Positions 24,930-33,074 of a stretch of DNA of 64,000 bases are shown piece by piece; position 1 is the stretch's first letter; each line of letters starts with the position of its first letter. Both the position numbers and the translations under genes were made by a program. The DNA comes from DAITBA01 sp036824005 (lineage in GTDB: Bacteria; Pseudomonadota; Gammaproteobacteria; Burkholderiales; Rhodocyclaceae). The notes under the pieces are model-generated. The model had not been told where the DNA came from. It searched no databases and worked only from the letters and a program-made list of their open reading frames with translations. Location: the NCBI GenBank assembly GCA_036824005.1, contig DAITBA010000019.1:1-64000 (forward strand), in the 5' to 3' direction.

Positions 24930-25546
24930 TCCGCATCAACCTGCTTCCGCATCGGGAGGAGAAGCGCAAGGCGCGCAGGCAGCAGTTTTTCGTGCTGGCC
25001 GCGCTGGTGATTGCCGCCGGCGCCGCGCTTGCGTTCCTGGTACACGGCATAATTTCCGGGTACATCGGCTCGCAAGAGGAGAAGAACGCGTTCCTCAAGC
25101 AAGAAATCGCCAAACTCGACAAGGAGATCGAAGAAATCAAGAGGCTGAAGGAGCAAACGGAGGCGCTCCTGTCTCGCAAGCAAGTGATCGAATCGCTCCA
25201 GGCGAACCGCGCCGAAGCCGTCATGCTCTTCAACGAGCTCGCCCGACAGGTGCCGGAGGGCATCTATCTAAAGTCGCTTAAGCAGACAGGCCAGAGAGTC
25301 AGCCTTACTGGATATGCGCAGTCGAATGCCCGCGTGTCCACGCTCATGCGAAATCTCGATGCATCGCCATTGCTTGAACGCCCAGAGCTAGTGGAAATTC
25401 AAGCCGCCACGGTGAACAACCGTCGCTTGAATCAGTTCAATCTGAATGTGTATATCAGTCGCGGAACGGGTGAAGGCGGTGGCCAGGCGGGCGCGAAACC
25501 ATCGGCCCAGGCGAACCCAGTGTCCAAGAAGGATGCGAACGCATGA
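24926..25546 (+). CDS. pilN: Type IV pilus assembly protein PilN
   Basis: 206 residues beginning MIRINLLPHREEKR, the conserved INLLP tail that docks into PilM. One membrane helix (FFVLAALVIAAGAALAFLVHGII) is followed by a long coiled coil (about residues 52-95, KQEIAKLDKEIEEIKRLKEQTEALLSRK) and a ferredoxin-like periplasmic domain. It forms the inner-membrane alignment complex with PilO. The C-terminus ends in an Ala/Gly/Lys-rich tail of about 30 residues. Confidence 0.96.
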   Translation: MIRINLLPHREEKRKARRQQFFVLAALVIAAGAALAFLVHGIISGYIGSQEEKNAFLKQEIAKLDKEIEEIKRLKEQTEALLSRKQVIESLQANRAEAVMLFNELARQVPEGIYLKSLKQTGQRVSLTGYAQSNARVSTLMRNLDASPLLERPELVEIQAATVNNRRLNQFNLNVYISRGTGEGGGQAGAKPSAQANPVSKKDANA

Positions 25547-26220
25547 AGTCCCCAGCCGCGGCCAGCCCCGCCCAGTTTGACTGGAAAGCCATCGCAAGTG
25601 ACTTCAAGTCACTCGATCCCAAGGACATCGGGGCTTGGCCCCTCGCCCCACGACTCGCTCTCCTCGTGGGGATACTGGTTGCAATCCTGTTCGCCGCGTG
25701 GTGGTTCGATTGGCGCGAACAACTTGACATGCTGGACCAGAAGAAGCAGGAAGAAGCGAGGCTGAAGGAGGAATACCTGGGCAAGAAGAAGCAGGCTGTG
25801 AACCTCGACGAGTACCGCAAGCAATTGGTAGAGATCGACCGTTCGTTTGGCGCATTGCTCAAGCAGTTGCCGAACAAGGCGGAAATGGAATCGCTGCTCA
25901 TCGATATCAACCAGTCGGGGCTCGGACGCGGGTTGCAGTTCGACCTGTTCAAACCGGGCACCGAAACAGTCAAGGACTTCTATGCCGAACTGCCGATTTC
26001 TGTTCGGGTCACCGGGGGCTATCACGATTTCGGTGCATTCTCGGGTGATGTGGCCAAGCTCGCACGAATCGTAACGTTGAACGAACTGGCGGTCGAAGCA
26101 TTGCCTACCGGGCAACTCAAGATGGAAGCGATTGCAACGACATACCGCTACCTGGACGATGACGAACTGGCCAGGCAGCGGCGAGACAAGGCAGCCAAGG
26201 CCAAGGCTGCGGCGAAATAG
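25543..26220 (+). CDS. pilO: Type IV pilus assembly protein PilO
   Basis: 225 residues with the same plan as PilN: a cytoplasmic N-terminus of about 35 residues, one membrane helix (LALLVGILVAILFAAWWF), a Lys/Glu-rich coiled coil and a periplasmic domain containing PNKAEMESLLIDINQSGLGRGLQFDLFKPG and ISVRVTGGYHDFGAF. PilO heterodimerises with PilN and recruits PilP. It overlaps pilN by four bases (ATGA). Confidence 0.96.
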   Translation: MKSPAAASPAQFDWKAIASDFKSLDPKDIGAWPLAPRLALLVGILVAILFAAWWFDWREQLDMLDQKKQEEARLKEEYLGKKKQAVNLDEYRKQLVEIDRSFGALLKQLPNKAEMESLLIDINQSGLGRGLQFDLFKPGTETVKDFYAELPISVRVTGGYHDFGAFSGDVAKLARIVTLNELAVEALPTGQLKMEAIATTYRYLDDDELARQRRDKAAKAKAAAK

Positions 26221-26234
26221 TGGGTGCTCAAATA

Positions 26235-26771
26235 ATGGTAAGCATGCGCAAAGCCAGCATCCTGCTTGTCGGTTTGACGCTCGCTGCGTGCGGCGGAGAG
26301 CAACACCAGGATCTCAAGGAATGGATGAGGGAATCGACCAAGGATTTGGCGGGCAAGGTACCGCCACTGCCGCAGATCAAGCCGTTTCCCGTAGTTGCCT
26401 ACGAGACAGTCGATCTGGTCGACCCGTTTAAGCCGAGCAAGGTGGAGCCGGAGAAGAAGTCAGGCGGTGGCGGGGGAACCAGGCCCGATCTCGATCGTAG
26501 GAAGGAGCCGCTTGAAAACTATGCGCTGGAAAGCTTGAAAATGGTCGGCACTCTTGTGCGTGGCAGAGCGGTGAACGCCATCATCCAGGCCGACAAGGGC
26601 CTGCATCAAGTCAAAGTTGGCAATTACATGGGTCAGAACTACGGCATCATCACCGCCATCTCCGAATCCGAGGTAATGCTCAAGGAATTGGTTGAGGATG
26701 CGAACGGCGACTGGATTGAGAGAACTAGCTCACTGCAGCTGCAAGAAAAGCAGCAGGAGGCTAAGAAATGA
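26235..26771 (+). CDS. pilP: Type IV pilus assembly lipoprotein PilP
   Basis: 178 residues from the ATG at 26235; a GTG at 26220 and another ATG at 26244 are also possible, and none has a strong ribosome-binding site. The lipobox LTLAAC directs lipidation. The C-terminal beta domain (LESLKMVGTLVRGRAVNAIIQADKGLHQVKVGNYMGQNYG) is the PilP/HR region that bridges PilN/PilO to the N-domains of the PilQ secretin. A Gly-rich linker (KSGGGGGTR) precedes it. The gene overlaps pilQ by four bases. Confidence 0.93.
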   Translation: MVSMRKASILLVGLTLAACGGEQHQDLKEWMRESTKDLAGKVPPLPQIKPFPVVAYETVDLVDPFKPSKVEPEKKSGGGGGTRPDLDRRKEPLENYALESLKMVGTLVRGRAVNAIIQADKGLHQVKVGNYMGQNYGIITAISESEVMLKELVEDANGDWIERTSSLQLQEKQQEAKK

Positions 26772-28897
26772 AAAAGGATATGACGATGATGCGGCTTTTT
26801 CTGGGAGTGCTCGGGTTATTGCTTAGTGTCGGTGCGGCTTGGGCACAGGTACCGTCACAGAACGCGATTGAGACTCTGCAGGTAAGTCAGCAAGGGGGTA
26901 GTGTCATCGTCAAGCTTGGCATGCGCCAGCCGCTTGCCCAGCCGCCCGCTGCGTTCAGCGTTGCCAACCCGGCACGTATTGCCCTTGATTTTCCCGCAAC
27001 AGCCAATGCACTCGGACGCAGCGCGCAGACCTTCAACGAAGGAGACCTGCGGAGCGCGAATATCGTCCAGGTCGGTGACCGGACGCGCGTGGTACTGAAT
27101 CTCGCGAAGATGGCTGCCTTCGAAACGCGCGTGGATGGCAAATCTCTTCTGATTACTTTGGCTCCCCAGGCGGGTACCGCCGCGGCGGCGGGTGCCCCGG
27201 TCGTGTCCCATTTTGCTGAGTCTCGGCCCACCGATGTCGCGCACAGCATCCGCAACATCAACTTCAGGCGCGGCAAGGACGGCGAGGCCCGTATCATCGT
27301 TGATCTTTCCGACAGCAGTACCGGTATCGACATCCGTCAGCAGGGGCAGAACCTGATCGTCGATTTCATCAAAACGACGTTGCCCGATGCTCTCCGCAAG
27401 CGTCTCGACGTTACCGATTTCGCGACCCCTGTCACCACCGTGAATACCCTCACGCAAGGGGAGAACGTGCGCATGGTTGTCATGCCGCGTGGTCTCTGGG
27501 AACACAATGCGTACCAGAGCGACAATCAGTTCGTTCTCGAGGTAAAGCGGGTCATCGAGGATCCCAACAAGTTGGTGCAGGGAAGCCGTGGTCGGTTCCA
27601 GGGCGAGAAACTCTCGCTCAATTTCCAGGACGTCGACGTACGCGCGGTACTTCAAGTCATCGCCGATTTCACGAACTTCAATATCATCACCAGTGACACC
27701 GTCGGGGGGCGGCTGACCCTGCGTTTGAAGGATGTGCCGTGGGATCAGGCGCTCGACATTATCCTGCAAGCCAAAGGTCTGGACATGCGCAAGAACGGCA
27801 ACGTGATCTGGATTGCGCCGCGGGATGAACTCGCCGCGAAGGAAAAACTCGAGCTCGAATCGAGACAGCAGATCACCGATCTCGAACCGACGCGCACAGA
27901 AAGTTTCCAACTCAACTACCAGCGTGCCGAGGCTGTTCAGAAGCTGATCAACGACAAGTCTCAGCCTCTCCTGTCCAAGCGTGGCAGCGCAGTCGTGGAT
28001 CCACGGACGAACAAGCTATTCGTTCAGGACGCTCCGAGCCGTCTTGAAGACGTACGGCGCCTGTTGGTCGAGATTGACGTTCCGGTGCGCCAAGTCCTGA
28101 TAGAGGCGCGCATAGTCGAAGCAGAGGATACGTTCAGTAGAAACCTCGGTGCGCGTTTCGGCATTCACGACACCAAATCCACCGGTCACCCGTTCGGCAA
28201 CGCCAACGCGCGTTACCTGCTTGGTGCAAGCACTGCGGACGTCGCATTCCATAGCGGTCAGGGATTCCCGAACCCAACGGTGCCGGCCGACGTATCGAAC
28301 GTGAATCTGCCGGCCACTGCTATTGCCAGCAAACAGCCCGGACAGTTCGCTTTCACGCTTTTCAACAAGGCGGCGACGACCTTCCTTAACCTGGAGATCA
28401 GCGCGCTGGAGGCCGACGGACGTGGCAAGGTGGTTTCGAGTCCTCGCGTCATGACTGCCGATCAGATTGAAGCATTGATCGAGCAAGGCGTGGAAATCCC
28501 ATATCAGCAAGCAACTAGCTCGGGTGCCACCAGCATATCGTTCCGTAAGGCCAACCTGGCGCTGAAAGTCAAGCCCCAGATCACGCCTGATGGCCGGATC
28601 CTGATGCAGCTCGACGTAAACAAGGACACGCCGAATACCCGTATATCCACCGGTGCGGGGGTCGCCATCGATACCAAGCACGTGAAGACTGAGGTTCTGG
28701 TCGAGAACGGCGGTACCGTGGTGATTGGCGGCATCTATACCCAGGACGAAGGACAGGTCGTCAGCAAAGTGCCCTTCTTCGGTGACCTTCCGTACGTTGG
28801 CTTTCTGTTCAAGAATACCGAGCGGCGCGACAACAAGACCGAGCTCCTGGTGTTCATCACGCCGAAGATCCTAAGCGACGCATTGACGCTGCGCTGA
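26768..28897 (+). CDS. pilQ: Type IV pilus secretin PilQ
   Basis: 709 residues: signal peptide ending AAWAQ, two AMIN peptidoglycan-binding domains (about 30-130 and 160-260), an STN/N0 domain (ISLNFQDVDVRAVLQVIADFTNFNIITSD), an N1 domain with the EPTRTESFQLNYQRAEAVQKLI pattern, and the secretin channel. The channel contains VDPRTNKLFVQDAPSRLEDVRRLL, VLIEARIVEAEDTFSRNLG and VVIGGIYTQDE...VPFFGDLPYVGFLFKN. It forms the outer-membrane pore for the pilus fibre. A strong terminator follows, ending the pilMNOPQ operon. Confidence 0.97.
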   Translation: MKKDMTMMRLFLGVLGLLLSVGAAWAQVPSQNAIETLQVSQQGGSVIVKLGMRQPLAQPPAAFSVANPARIALDFPATANALGRSAQTFNEGDLRSANIVQVGDRTRVVLNLAKMAAFETRVDGKSLLITLAPQAGTAAAAGAPVVSHFAESRPTDVAHSIRNINFRRGKDGEARIIVDLSDSSTGIDIRQQGQNLIVDFIKTTLPDALRKRLDVTDFATPVTTVNTLTQGENVRMVVMPRGLWEHNAYQSDNQFVLEVKRVIEDPNKLVQGSRGRFQGEKLSLNFQDVDVRAVLQVIADFTNFNIITSDTVGGRLTLRLKDVPWDQALDIILQAKGLDMRKNGNVIWIAPRDELAAKEKLELESRQQITDLEPTRTESFQLNYQRAEAVQKLINDKSQPLLSKRGSAVVDPRTNKLFVQDAPSRLEDVRRLLVEIDVPVRQVLIEARIVEAEDTFSRNLGARFGIHDTKSTGHPFGNANARYLLGASTADVAFHSGQGFPNPTVPADVSNVNLPATAIASKQPGQFAFTLFNKAATTFLNLEISALEADGRGKVVSSPRVMTADQIEALIEQGVEIPYQQATSSGATSISFRKANLALKVKPQITPDGRILMQLDVNKDTPNTRISTGAGVAIDTKHVKTEVLVENGGTVVIGGIYTQDEGQVVSKVPFFGDLPYVGFLFKNTERRDNKTELLVFITPKILSDALTLR

Positions 28898-28918
28898 GCG
28901 TCGGCGCATACGATCACC

Positions 28919-28942
28919 AAGGCCGGCGCAAGCCGGCCTTTT
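28919..28942 (+). terminator. Rho-independent terminator after pilQ
   Basis: A perfect 9-bp stem, AAGGCCGGC (28919-28927) and GCCGGCCTT (28932-28940), with a GCAA tetraloop, followed by TTCGCTT. It lies 22 bases after the pilQ stop and separates the pilus operon from aroK. Confidence 0.85.
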
Positions 28943-28986
28943 CGCTTGGGCCCTGGATCCGGGGGCGGACTGCTACAATCCCGGGC

Positions 28987-29514
28987 GTGAAGTCCTGCGA
29001 CAACATCTACTTGATCGGCATGATGGGCGCCGGAAAGACCACCATTGGCCGGCAAATCGCGCGGCGCCTCAAAAAGCGGTTTGCAGATAGCGATCACGAA
29101 GTCGAGGCGCGAACCGGGGTCAAGATTCCGCTCATCTTCGAGATCGAAGGGGAGCAGGGATTTCGGCGCCGCGAGTCGCATGTTCTCCAGGAGCTAACGA
29201 AGGAACATGGGCTGGTTCTCGCGACGGGTGGTGGTGCCGTCCTGGATGTTGCCAACCGACGATGTCTTGCCGAAAGCGGCTTGGTGATCTACCTTCGTAT
29301 TGCCCCCGAGCTTCTGTGGGAACGAACCCGGCACGACAAGAACCGCCCGTTGCTGCAGGTTGTCGATCCAAAGGCGCGTATCGACGAATTGTTTGCCCAA
29401 CGCGATCCCATCTACAGAGAGATCGCGGATATCGTGGTAGAGGGCGGGCGATCAGCGCCTAACGCGGTCGCGAAGTTCCTGGTGCAGGAGATCAGGCAGA
29501 GATGCGCAGCATGA
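28987..29514 (+). CDS. aroK: Shikimate kinase
   Basis: 175 residues starting at GTG. Walker A GMMGAGKTT, the shikimate-binding DSDHEVEARTG and FRRRES, the GGGAV loop and the lid R-x-x-x-R region (KNRPLLQ) are all present. It phosphorylates shikimate with ATP in aromatic amino acid synthesis. Its stop overlaps the aroB start region, in the common aroKB order. Confidence 0.97.
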   Translation: MKSCDNIYLIGMMGAGKTTIGRQIARRLKKRFADSDHEVEARTGVKIPLIFEIEGEQGFRRRESHVLQELTKEHGLVLATGGGAVLDVANRRCLAESGLVIYLRIAPELLWERTRHDKNRPLLQVVDPKARIDELFAQRDPIYREIADIVVEGGRSAPNAVAKFLVQEIRQRCAA

Positions 29515-30587
29515 AGGTTGAACTCGGGGAGCGATCCTATCCCATTCACATTGGCGCGGGGATCCTGGACCGGAGCGATCTGCTCCTGCCGCGGCTCAAG
29601 GTACCCTCAGCAGCCATCGTTACGAACGAGATTGTTGCGCCGCTTTATTTGCAGCGGCTGGTAGCCACGCTGCGGCGTGGCGGCGTGGTGGTCACGGAAA
29701 TCGTGGTACCGGACGGAGAACGATACAAGGACTGGCAGACCCTGAACATGATTTACGATGCGCTCCTCGAGTCGAAGTGTGAGCGCTCGACGACAGTCAT
29801 TGCCCTGGGTGGCGGTGTCATCGGTGATCTGGCTGGATTTGCCGCGGCGACGTACCAACGCGGCGTTCCCTTCATCCAGGTTCCCACGACGCTTCTCGCG
29901 CAGGTGGATTCTTCCGTGGGCGGCAAGACAGGTATCAACCATCCGCGCGGTAAGAACATGATCGGCGCATTCTACCAGCCGCGCGCAGTCATCGCCGACA
30001 CCGAGACACTCAATACGCTGCCGGACCGGGAACTGCGCGCCGGTCTGGCGGAAGTGATCAAGTACGGGTTGATCCGCGACCTGCCCCTTTTCGAGTGGTT
30101 AGAGCACAATATCGACGCCCTCTTGGCGCGTGACGCCGTGGCTCTTACCCATGCGATCGAGCGTTCATGTGCCAACAAGGCCGAGATCGTAGCCGAAGAC
30201 GAGACAGAGAGTGGCGTTCGGGCTCTGTTGAACCTGGGGCATACATTTGGGCATGCGATCGAAGCGGGTCTCGGCTTCGGGGTCTGGCTGCATGGTGAGG
30301 CCGTGGCGGCGGGCACGGTGATGGCGGCGGACCTTTCCCGACGTCTTGGCTCGCTGTCCGGCGGCGATGTCACGCGGATCCGCGCCCTGCTCGAGCGTAC
30401 CGGCCTTCCGACATGCGGCGCCGCGATGCCGACGGACCGATACCTCGAGTTGATGAGCGCGGACAAGAAAGTCGTGGCTGGGAGGCTACGCCTGGTCTTG
30501 CTGGAACGTATCGGTCTGGGCCGCATCGCATCGGACGTGCCGTTGTCAGAAATCCGCGCGACCATCGCGCAATATAGTGGAACCTGA
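29502..30587 (+). CDS. aroB: 3-Dehydroquinate synthase, C-terminus rewritten by an insertion sequence
   Basis: 361 residues. It converts DAHP to 3-dehydroquinate using NAD and a divalent metal. Motifs include GGGVIGDLAGFAA (NAD loop), TTLLAQVDSSVGGKTGIN, KNMIGAFYQP, and the metal ligands in EDETESG, LNLGHTFGHA and WLHGE. An alternative ATG at 29511 would give an ATGA overlap with aroK; 29502 has AGG five bases upstream. The last codon and the TGA stop are inside the IS1595-family element: before insertion the frame would have read ...SGNA-stop, now it is ...SGT-stop. The catalytic core is intact, so the enzyme should still work. Confidence 0.96.
   Translation: MRSMKVELGERSYPIHIGAGILDRSDLLLPRLKVPSAAIVTNEIVAPLYLQRLVATLRRGGVVVTEIVVPDGERYKDWQTLNMIYDALLESKCERSTTVIALGGGVIGDLAGFAAATYQRGVPFIQVPTTLLAQVDSSVGGKTGINHPRGKNMIGAFYQPRAVIADTETLNTLPDRELRAGLAEVIKYGLIRDLPLFEWLEHNIDALLARDAVALTHAIERSCANKAEIVAEDETESGVRALLNLGHTFGHAIEAGLGFGVWLHGEAVAAGTVMAADLSRRLGSLSGGDVTRIRALLERTGLPTCGAAMPTDRYLELMSADKKVVAGRLRLVLLERIGLGRIASDVPLSEIRATIAQYSGT
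30575..30582 (+). repeat. Target-site duplication, left copy
   Basis: TAGTGGAA immediately before the left end of the insertion sequence, identical to 31616-31623. An 8-bp duplication is the size expected for the IS1595 family. Confidence 0.92.
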
Positions 30588-30604
30588 TTACCAATGAGGC
30601 TCAG
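30583..30604 (+). repeat. Left terminal inverted repeat of the insertion sequence
   Basis: 22 bases starting CCTGATTACCAATGA; pairs with the reverse complement of 31594-31615 with two mismatches at positions 16-17. Bases 30585-30587 (TGA) act as the aroB stop. Confidence 0.9.
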
Positions 30605-30662
30605 TTGGTGAGCCAGTAGGGTGCGCATACTGGCATCGCTTGATTTTCCAAGGAGATAAGCG

Positions 30663-31610
30663 ATGCCGAAGAACAAGGTGCAATTTCAGCGGAGCATGAG
30701 TTTGCGCGAATTCATGGCGAGATACGGAACGGCCGAGCAGTGCGAGCAGGCGCTGTTTGCCTGGCGCTGGCCGCAGGGCTTCGTCTGCCCCGAGTGCGGC
30801 CACAGGGGCTACTGCGCGATCAACACCCGTCGCTTGTTCCAGTGCAACGCTTGCGGGCGGCAGACTTCCGTGAGCGCCGGCACCGTTTTCGCTGGCTCCA
30901 AGCTCGCGCTCAACGTCTGGTTCCTGGCCATGCATCTCATCACCCAGGCCAAGAACGGCATCTCGTCCTTGGAACTGTCGCGCCAATTGGGCATCTCCCA
31001 GAACAGCGCCTGGCTCATGAAGCACAAGCTCATGCAGGCGATGTTGGAACGCGAGAGCGCCCGGCAGTTGGCCGGCCTGGTGCAGATCGACGACGCCTAC
31101 TGGGGCGGTCGGCGCCGCGGCTACAAGCGTGGGCGCGGCACGCGTGGCAAGACGCCGTTCGTGGCGGCGGTGCAAACCGACGACGAAGGGCGCCCGCACA
31201 CGATGAGCCTCAATCGGATCAAGGGCTTTCGCTCGAAGGAGATCGCCCGCTGGAGCCGCGCCAAGCTTGCCGCCGGCACGGCGGTGCACTCTGACGGTCT
31301 GGCTTGCTTTAGCGCCGTAGCCGCAGCCGGTTGCCAGCACGCGCCCACCGTCATGAGCGGGCCGGGCATCGCCCGGCGCCGGCAGGTGCTCAACTGGGTC
31401 GATACCGTGCTCGGCAATGTGAAGAACGCGATCCACGGCACTTACCACGCGATCCAGGGGAAGCATCTGCCGCGCTACCTGGCTGAGTTCAGCTATCGCT
31501 TCAACCGACGATACGACCTGGCGGGCATGCTCGCGCGGCTGGCCACCGCCGCCGCGCACACCCCGCCTATGCCCTACCGGCTCGTAAAGTTGGCTGAGGT
31601 TCATTGGTAA
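30663..31610 (+). CDS. IS1595-family (ISXO2-like) transposase
   Basis: 315 residues. The N-terminal zinc ribbon has CPECGHRG and CNACGRQ pairs (about residues 40-65), then a helix-turn-helix-like region (SLELSRQLGISQNSAWLMKHKL). The DDE-type catalytic core follows, with acidic residues in QIDDAYWGG, HSDGLACF and near AEFSYRFNRR. Full length with no frameshift, so probably active. AAGGAG lies a few bases before the ATG. The stop codon is inside the right inverted repeat. Confidence 0.94.
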   Translation: MPKNKVQFQRSMSLREFMARYGTAEQCEQALFAWRWPQGFVCPECGHRGYCAINTRRLFQCNACGRQTSVSAGTVFAGSKLALNVWFLAMHLITQAKNGISSLELSRQLGISQNSAWLMKHKLMQAMLERESARQLAGLVQIDDAYWGGRRRGYKRGRGTRGKTPFVAAVQTDDEGRPHTMSLNRIKGFRSKEIARWSRAKLAAGTAVHSDGLACFSAVAAAGCQHAPTVMSGPGIARRRQVLNWVDTVLGNVKNAIHGTYHAIQGKHLPRYLAEFSYRFNRRYDLAGMLARLATAAAHTPPMPYRLVKLAEVHW

Positions 31611-31615
31611 TCAGG
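31594..31615 (-). repeat. Right terminal inverted repeat of the insertion sequence
   Basis: Reverse complement of the left end with 20 of 22 matches; the outer bases read GGTAATCAGG on the + strand. The AGG at 31613-31615 lies eight bases before the dgt ATG and may now act as part of its ribosome-binding site. Confidence 0.9.
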
Positions 31616-31623
31616 TAGTGGAA
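31616..31623 (+). repeat. Target-site duplication, right copy
   Basis: TAGTGGAA directly after the right inverted repeat, identical to 30575-30582 and immediately before the dgt ATG at 31624. Confidence 0.92.
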
Positions 31624-32745
31624 ATGCCTGAACTCGCACCATACGCGGTTACGCCGGAAAACTCGCGGGGACGCATCCATCCCGAGCCGACCCCAGCCGA
31701 GCGGAGCGACTTCCAGCGCGACCGCGACCGTATCGTTCATTCGACCGCCTTTCGACGCCTCGAGTACAAGACACAGGTCTTCGTCAATCACGAAGGGGAT
31801 CTGTTCCGAACGCGGCTCACCCACACCATAGAGGTGGCGCAACTCGCACGCTCGATCGCCCGCGCACTGCGCGTCAACGAAGACCTTGCGGAGGCGATCG
31901 CGCTTGCCCACGATCTTGGTCACACGCCCTTCGGTCATGCAGGCCAGGACGCCCTCAACGCGTGCATGAAGGATTTCGGCGGGTTCGAGCACAATCTCCA
32001 GTCGCTGCGCATCGTTGATCTACTCGAGGAACGTTACGCGGCGTTCGACGGGTTGAACCTGTGCTTCGAGACTCGGGAAGGAATCCTCAAGCACTGCTCG
32101 CCCCAGAACGCGCGATCGCTGGGCGAACTGGGCAAGCGGTTTCAAGAAAGGACTCAGCCCTCCCTGGAGGCGCAGATCTGCAATCTCGCCGACGAGATCG
32201 CCTACAACAATCACGACGTGGACGACGGTCTGCGTTCGGGGCTGATTGATCTCGAACAACTTGCAGCAATCGATATGTTCGCCCAGCACAGCGACCAGGC
32301 GAGTGCCGAGTTCCCAGGCCTGCAGGGGCGGCGTCTCATCCACGAAACCGTCAGGCGCATGATCAATGCCCTCATGCTCGACGTAATCAGGCAGACCCGG
32401 CGCAATATCGCAACAGCCTCCCCTGCGACCGTAGAGGATGTGCGCAATGCGCCGATCCTCGTTGCCTTCAGCGAGCCAATGGAGCGGGCGCAACTACAGT
32501 TGAAGCAGTTCCTGCGTGCCAATCTCTATCGGCACTATCAAGTGTGCCGGATGACCAACAAGGCCCGGCGTATCGTCAGCGAACTGTTCGACGCATTGAG
32601 CGCCGACATCGAACTTCTTCCACCTCAACATCGTGACAGGGCGCGTGAGGACCGGCCACGCGCGATTGCAGACTACATTGCCGGCATGACAGACCGCTAC
32701 GCCATGCGGGAGCACCGGCGGTTATTCGCCGTCGGAGAGATCTAG
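31624..32745 (+). CDS. dgt: Deoxyguanosinetriphosphate triphosphohydrolase-like protein
   Basis: 373 residues of the HD-domain dGTPase family. The metal-binding HD signature is in LTHTIEVAQLARSIARAL and AIALAHDLGHTPFGHAGQDALN, and NLADEIAYNNHDVDDGL gives the second metal Asp. It hydrolyses dNTPs to nucleoside and triphosphate. The ATG at 31624 lies right after the insertion duplication; a GTG at 31618 is possible but less likely. Before insertion its ATG lay inside the last codons of aroB, so translational coupling has been broken while the protein itself is whole. Confidence 0.95.
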   Translation: MPELAPYAVTPENSRGRIHPEPTPAERSDFQRDRDRIVHSTAFRRLEYKTQVFVNHEGDLFRTRLTHTIEVAQLARSIARALRVNEDLAEAIALAHDLGHTPFGHAGQDALNACMKDFGGFEHNLQSLRIVDLLEERYAAFDGLNLCFETREGILKHCSPQNARSLGELGKRFQERTQPSLEAQICNLADEIAYNNHDVDDGLRSGLIDLEQLAAIDMFAQHSDQASAEFPGLQGRRLIHETVRRMINALMLDVIRQTRRNIATASPATVEDVRNAPILVAFSEPMERAQLQLKQFLRANLYRHYQVCRMTNKARRIVSELFDALSADIELLPPQHRDRAREDRPRAIADYIAGMTDRYAMREHRRLFAVGEI

Positions 32746-33074
32746 GCGGTGTTGGCGGCGTCGTCGCCGGCGATGATGGCCCGAATCGATGTCATTCCCG
32801 CCAAGTCCTCTGCTCGCGCGGCTTCACCCCTCGCGTAGCCGCGGCGTCGCAGGCGAGCTTGGGCTGGATTGGCGTGTTTCTTGAGTCGCATTCCGTTTGC
32901 CGGTATATTTACAAGTTCGCCCTGAGATTTTGTCGAGACGGCTGGTCGCGCGCTGGCGCGCCTTCGGCACCGTAGTGTTGGTAATCAGTCCTTCACGTGT
33001 GCCGGCAGGCGAGCGCGGGCTCCGGCAACCCCAGGCGGCAATTCGGTCGTTTCTGTAACCCCAAGGAAGCAAAC
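32746..33074 (+). other. dgt-gltB intergenic region with predicted gltB promoter
   Basis: 329 bases without a gene. It contains a good sigma70 promoter at 32881-32909 and then about 160 bases of probable 5' leader with a GC-rich hairpin (GCGCGC-TG-GCGCGC near 32947-32960). Leader regulation is possible but nothing specific was recognised. Confidence 0.5.
32881..32909 (+). promoter_or_regulatory. Predicted sigma70 promoter of gltBD
   Basis: TTGAGT (32881-32886), a 17-base spacer, then TATATT (32904-32909). Transcription would start near 32916, giving a leader of about 160 bases before the gltB ATG at 33075. Confidence 0.55.

Larger units (their letters stand above)
30583..31615 (+). mobile_element. 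Complete IS1595-family insertion sequence
   Basis: A 1033-bp element bounded by inverted repeats (30583-30604 and 31594-31615) that match at 20 of 22 positions, both starting CCTGATTACCAATGA. It encodes one transposase of the ISXO2-like type and is flanked by a perfect 8-bp duplication, so the insertion is structurally complete and probably recent. It sits at the aroB/dgt junction: its left end supplies the TGA of aroB, and the dgt ATG follows the right duplication directly. Transposase and dgt point the same way, so outward transcription could feed dgt. Confidence 0.94.

Noticed and set aside
32978..32988. GGTAATCAG before gltB, matching the end of the insertion sequence, preceded by TAGTG
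   Set aside because: Only nine bases match and no further element sequence is present, so it is probably chance rather than a relic of an excised copy.
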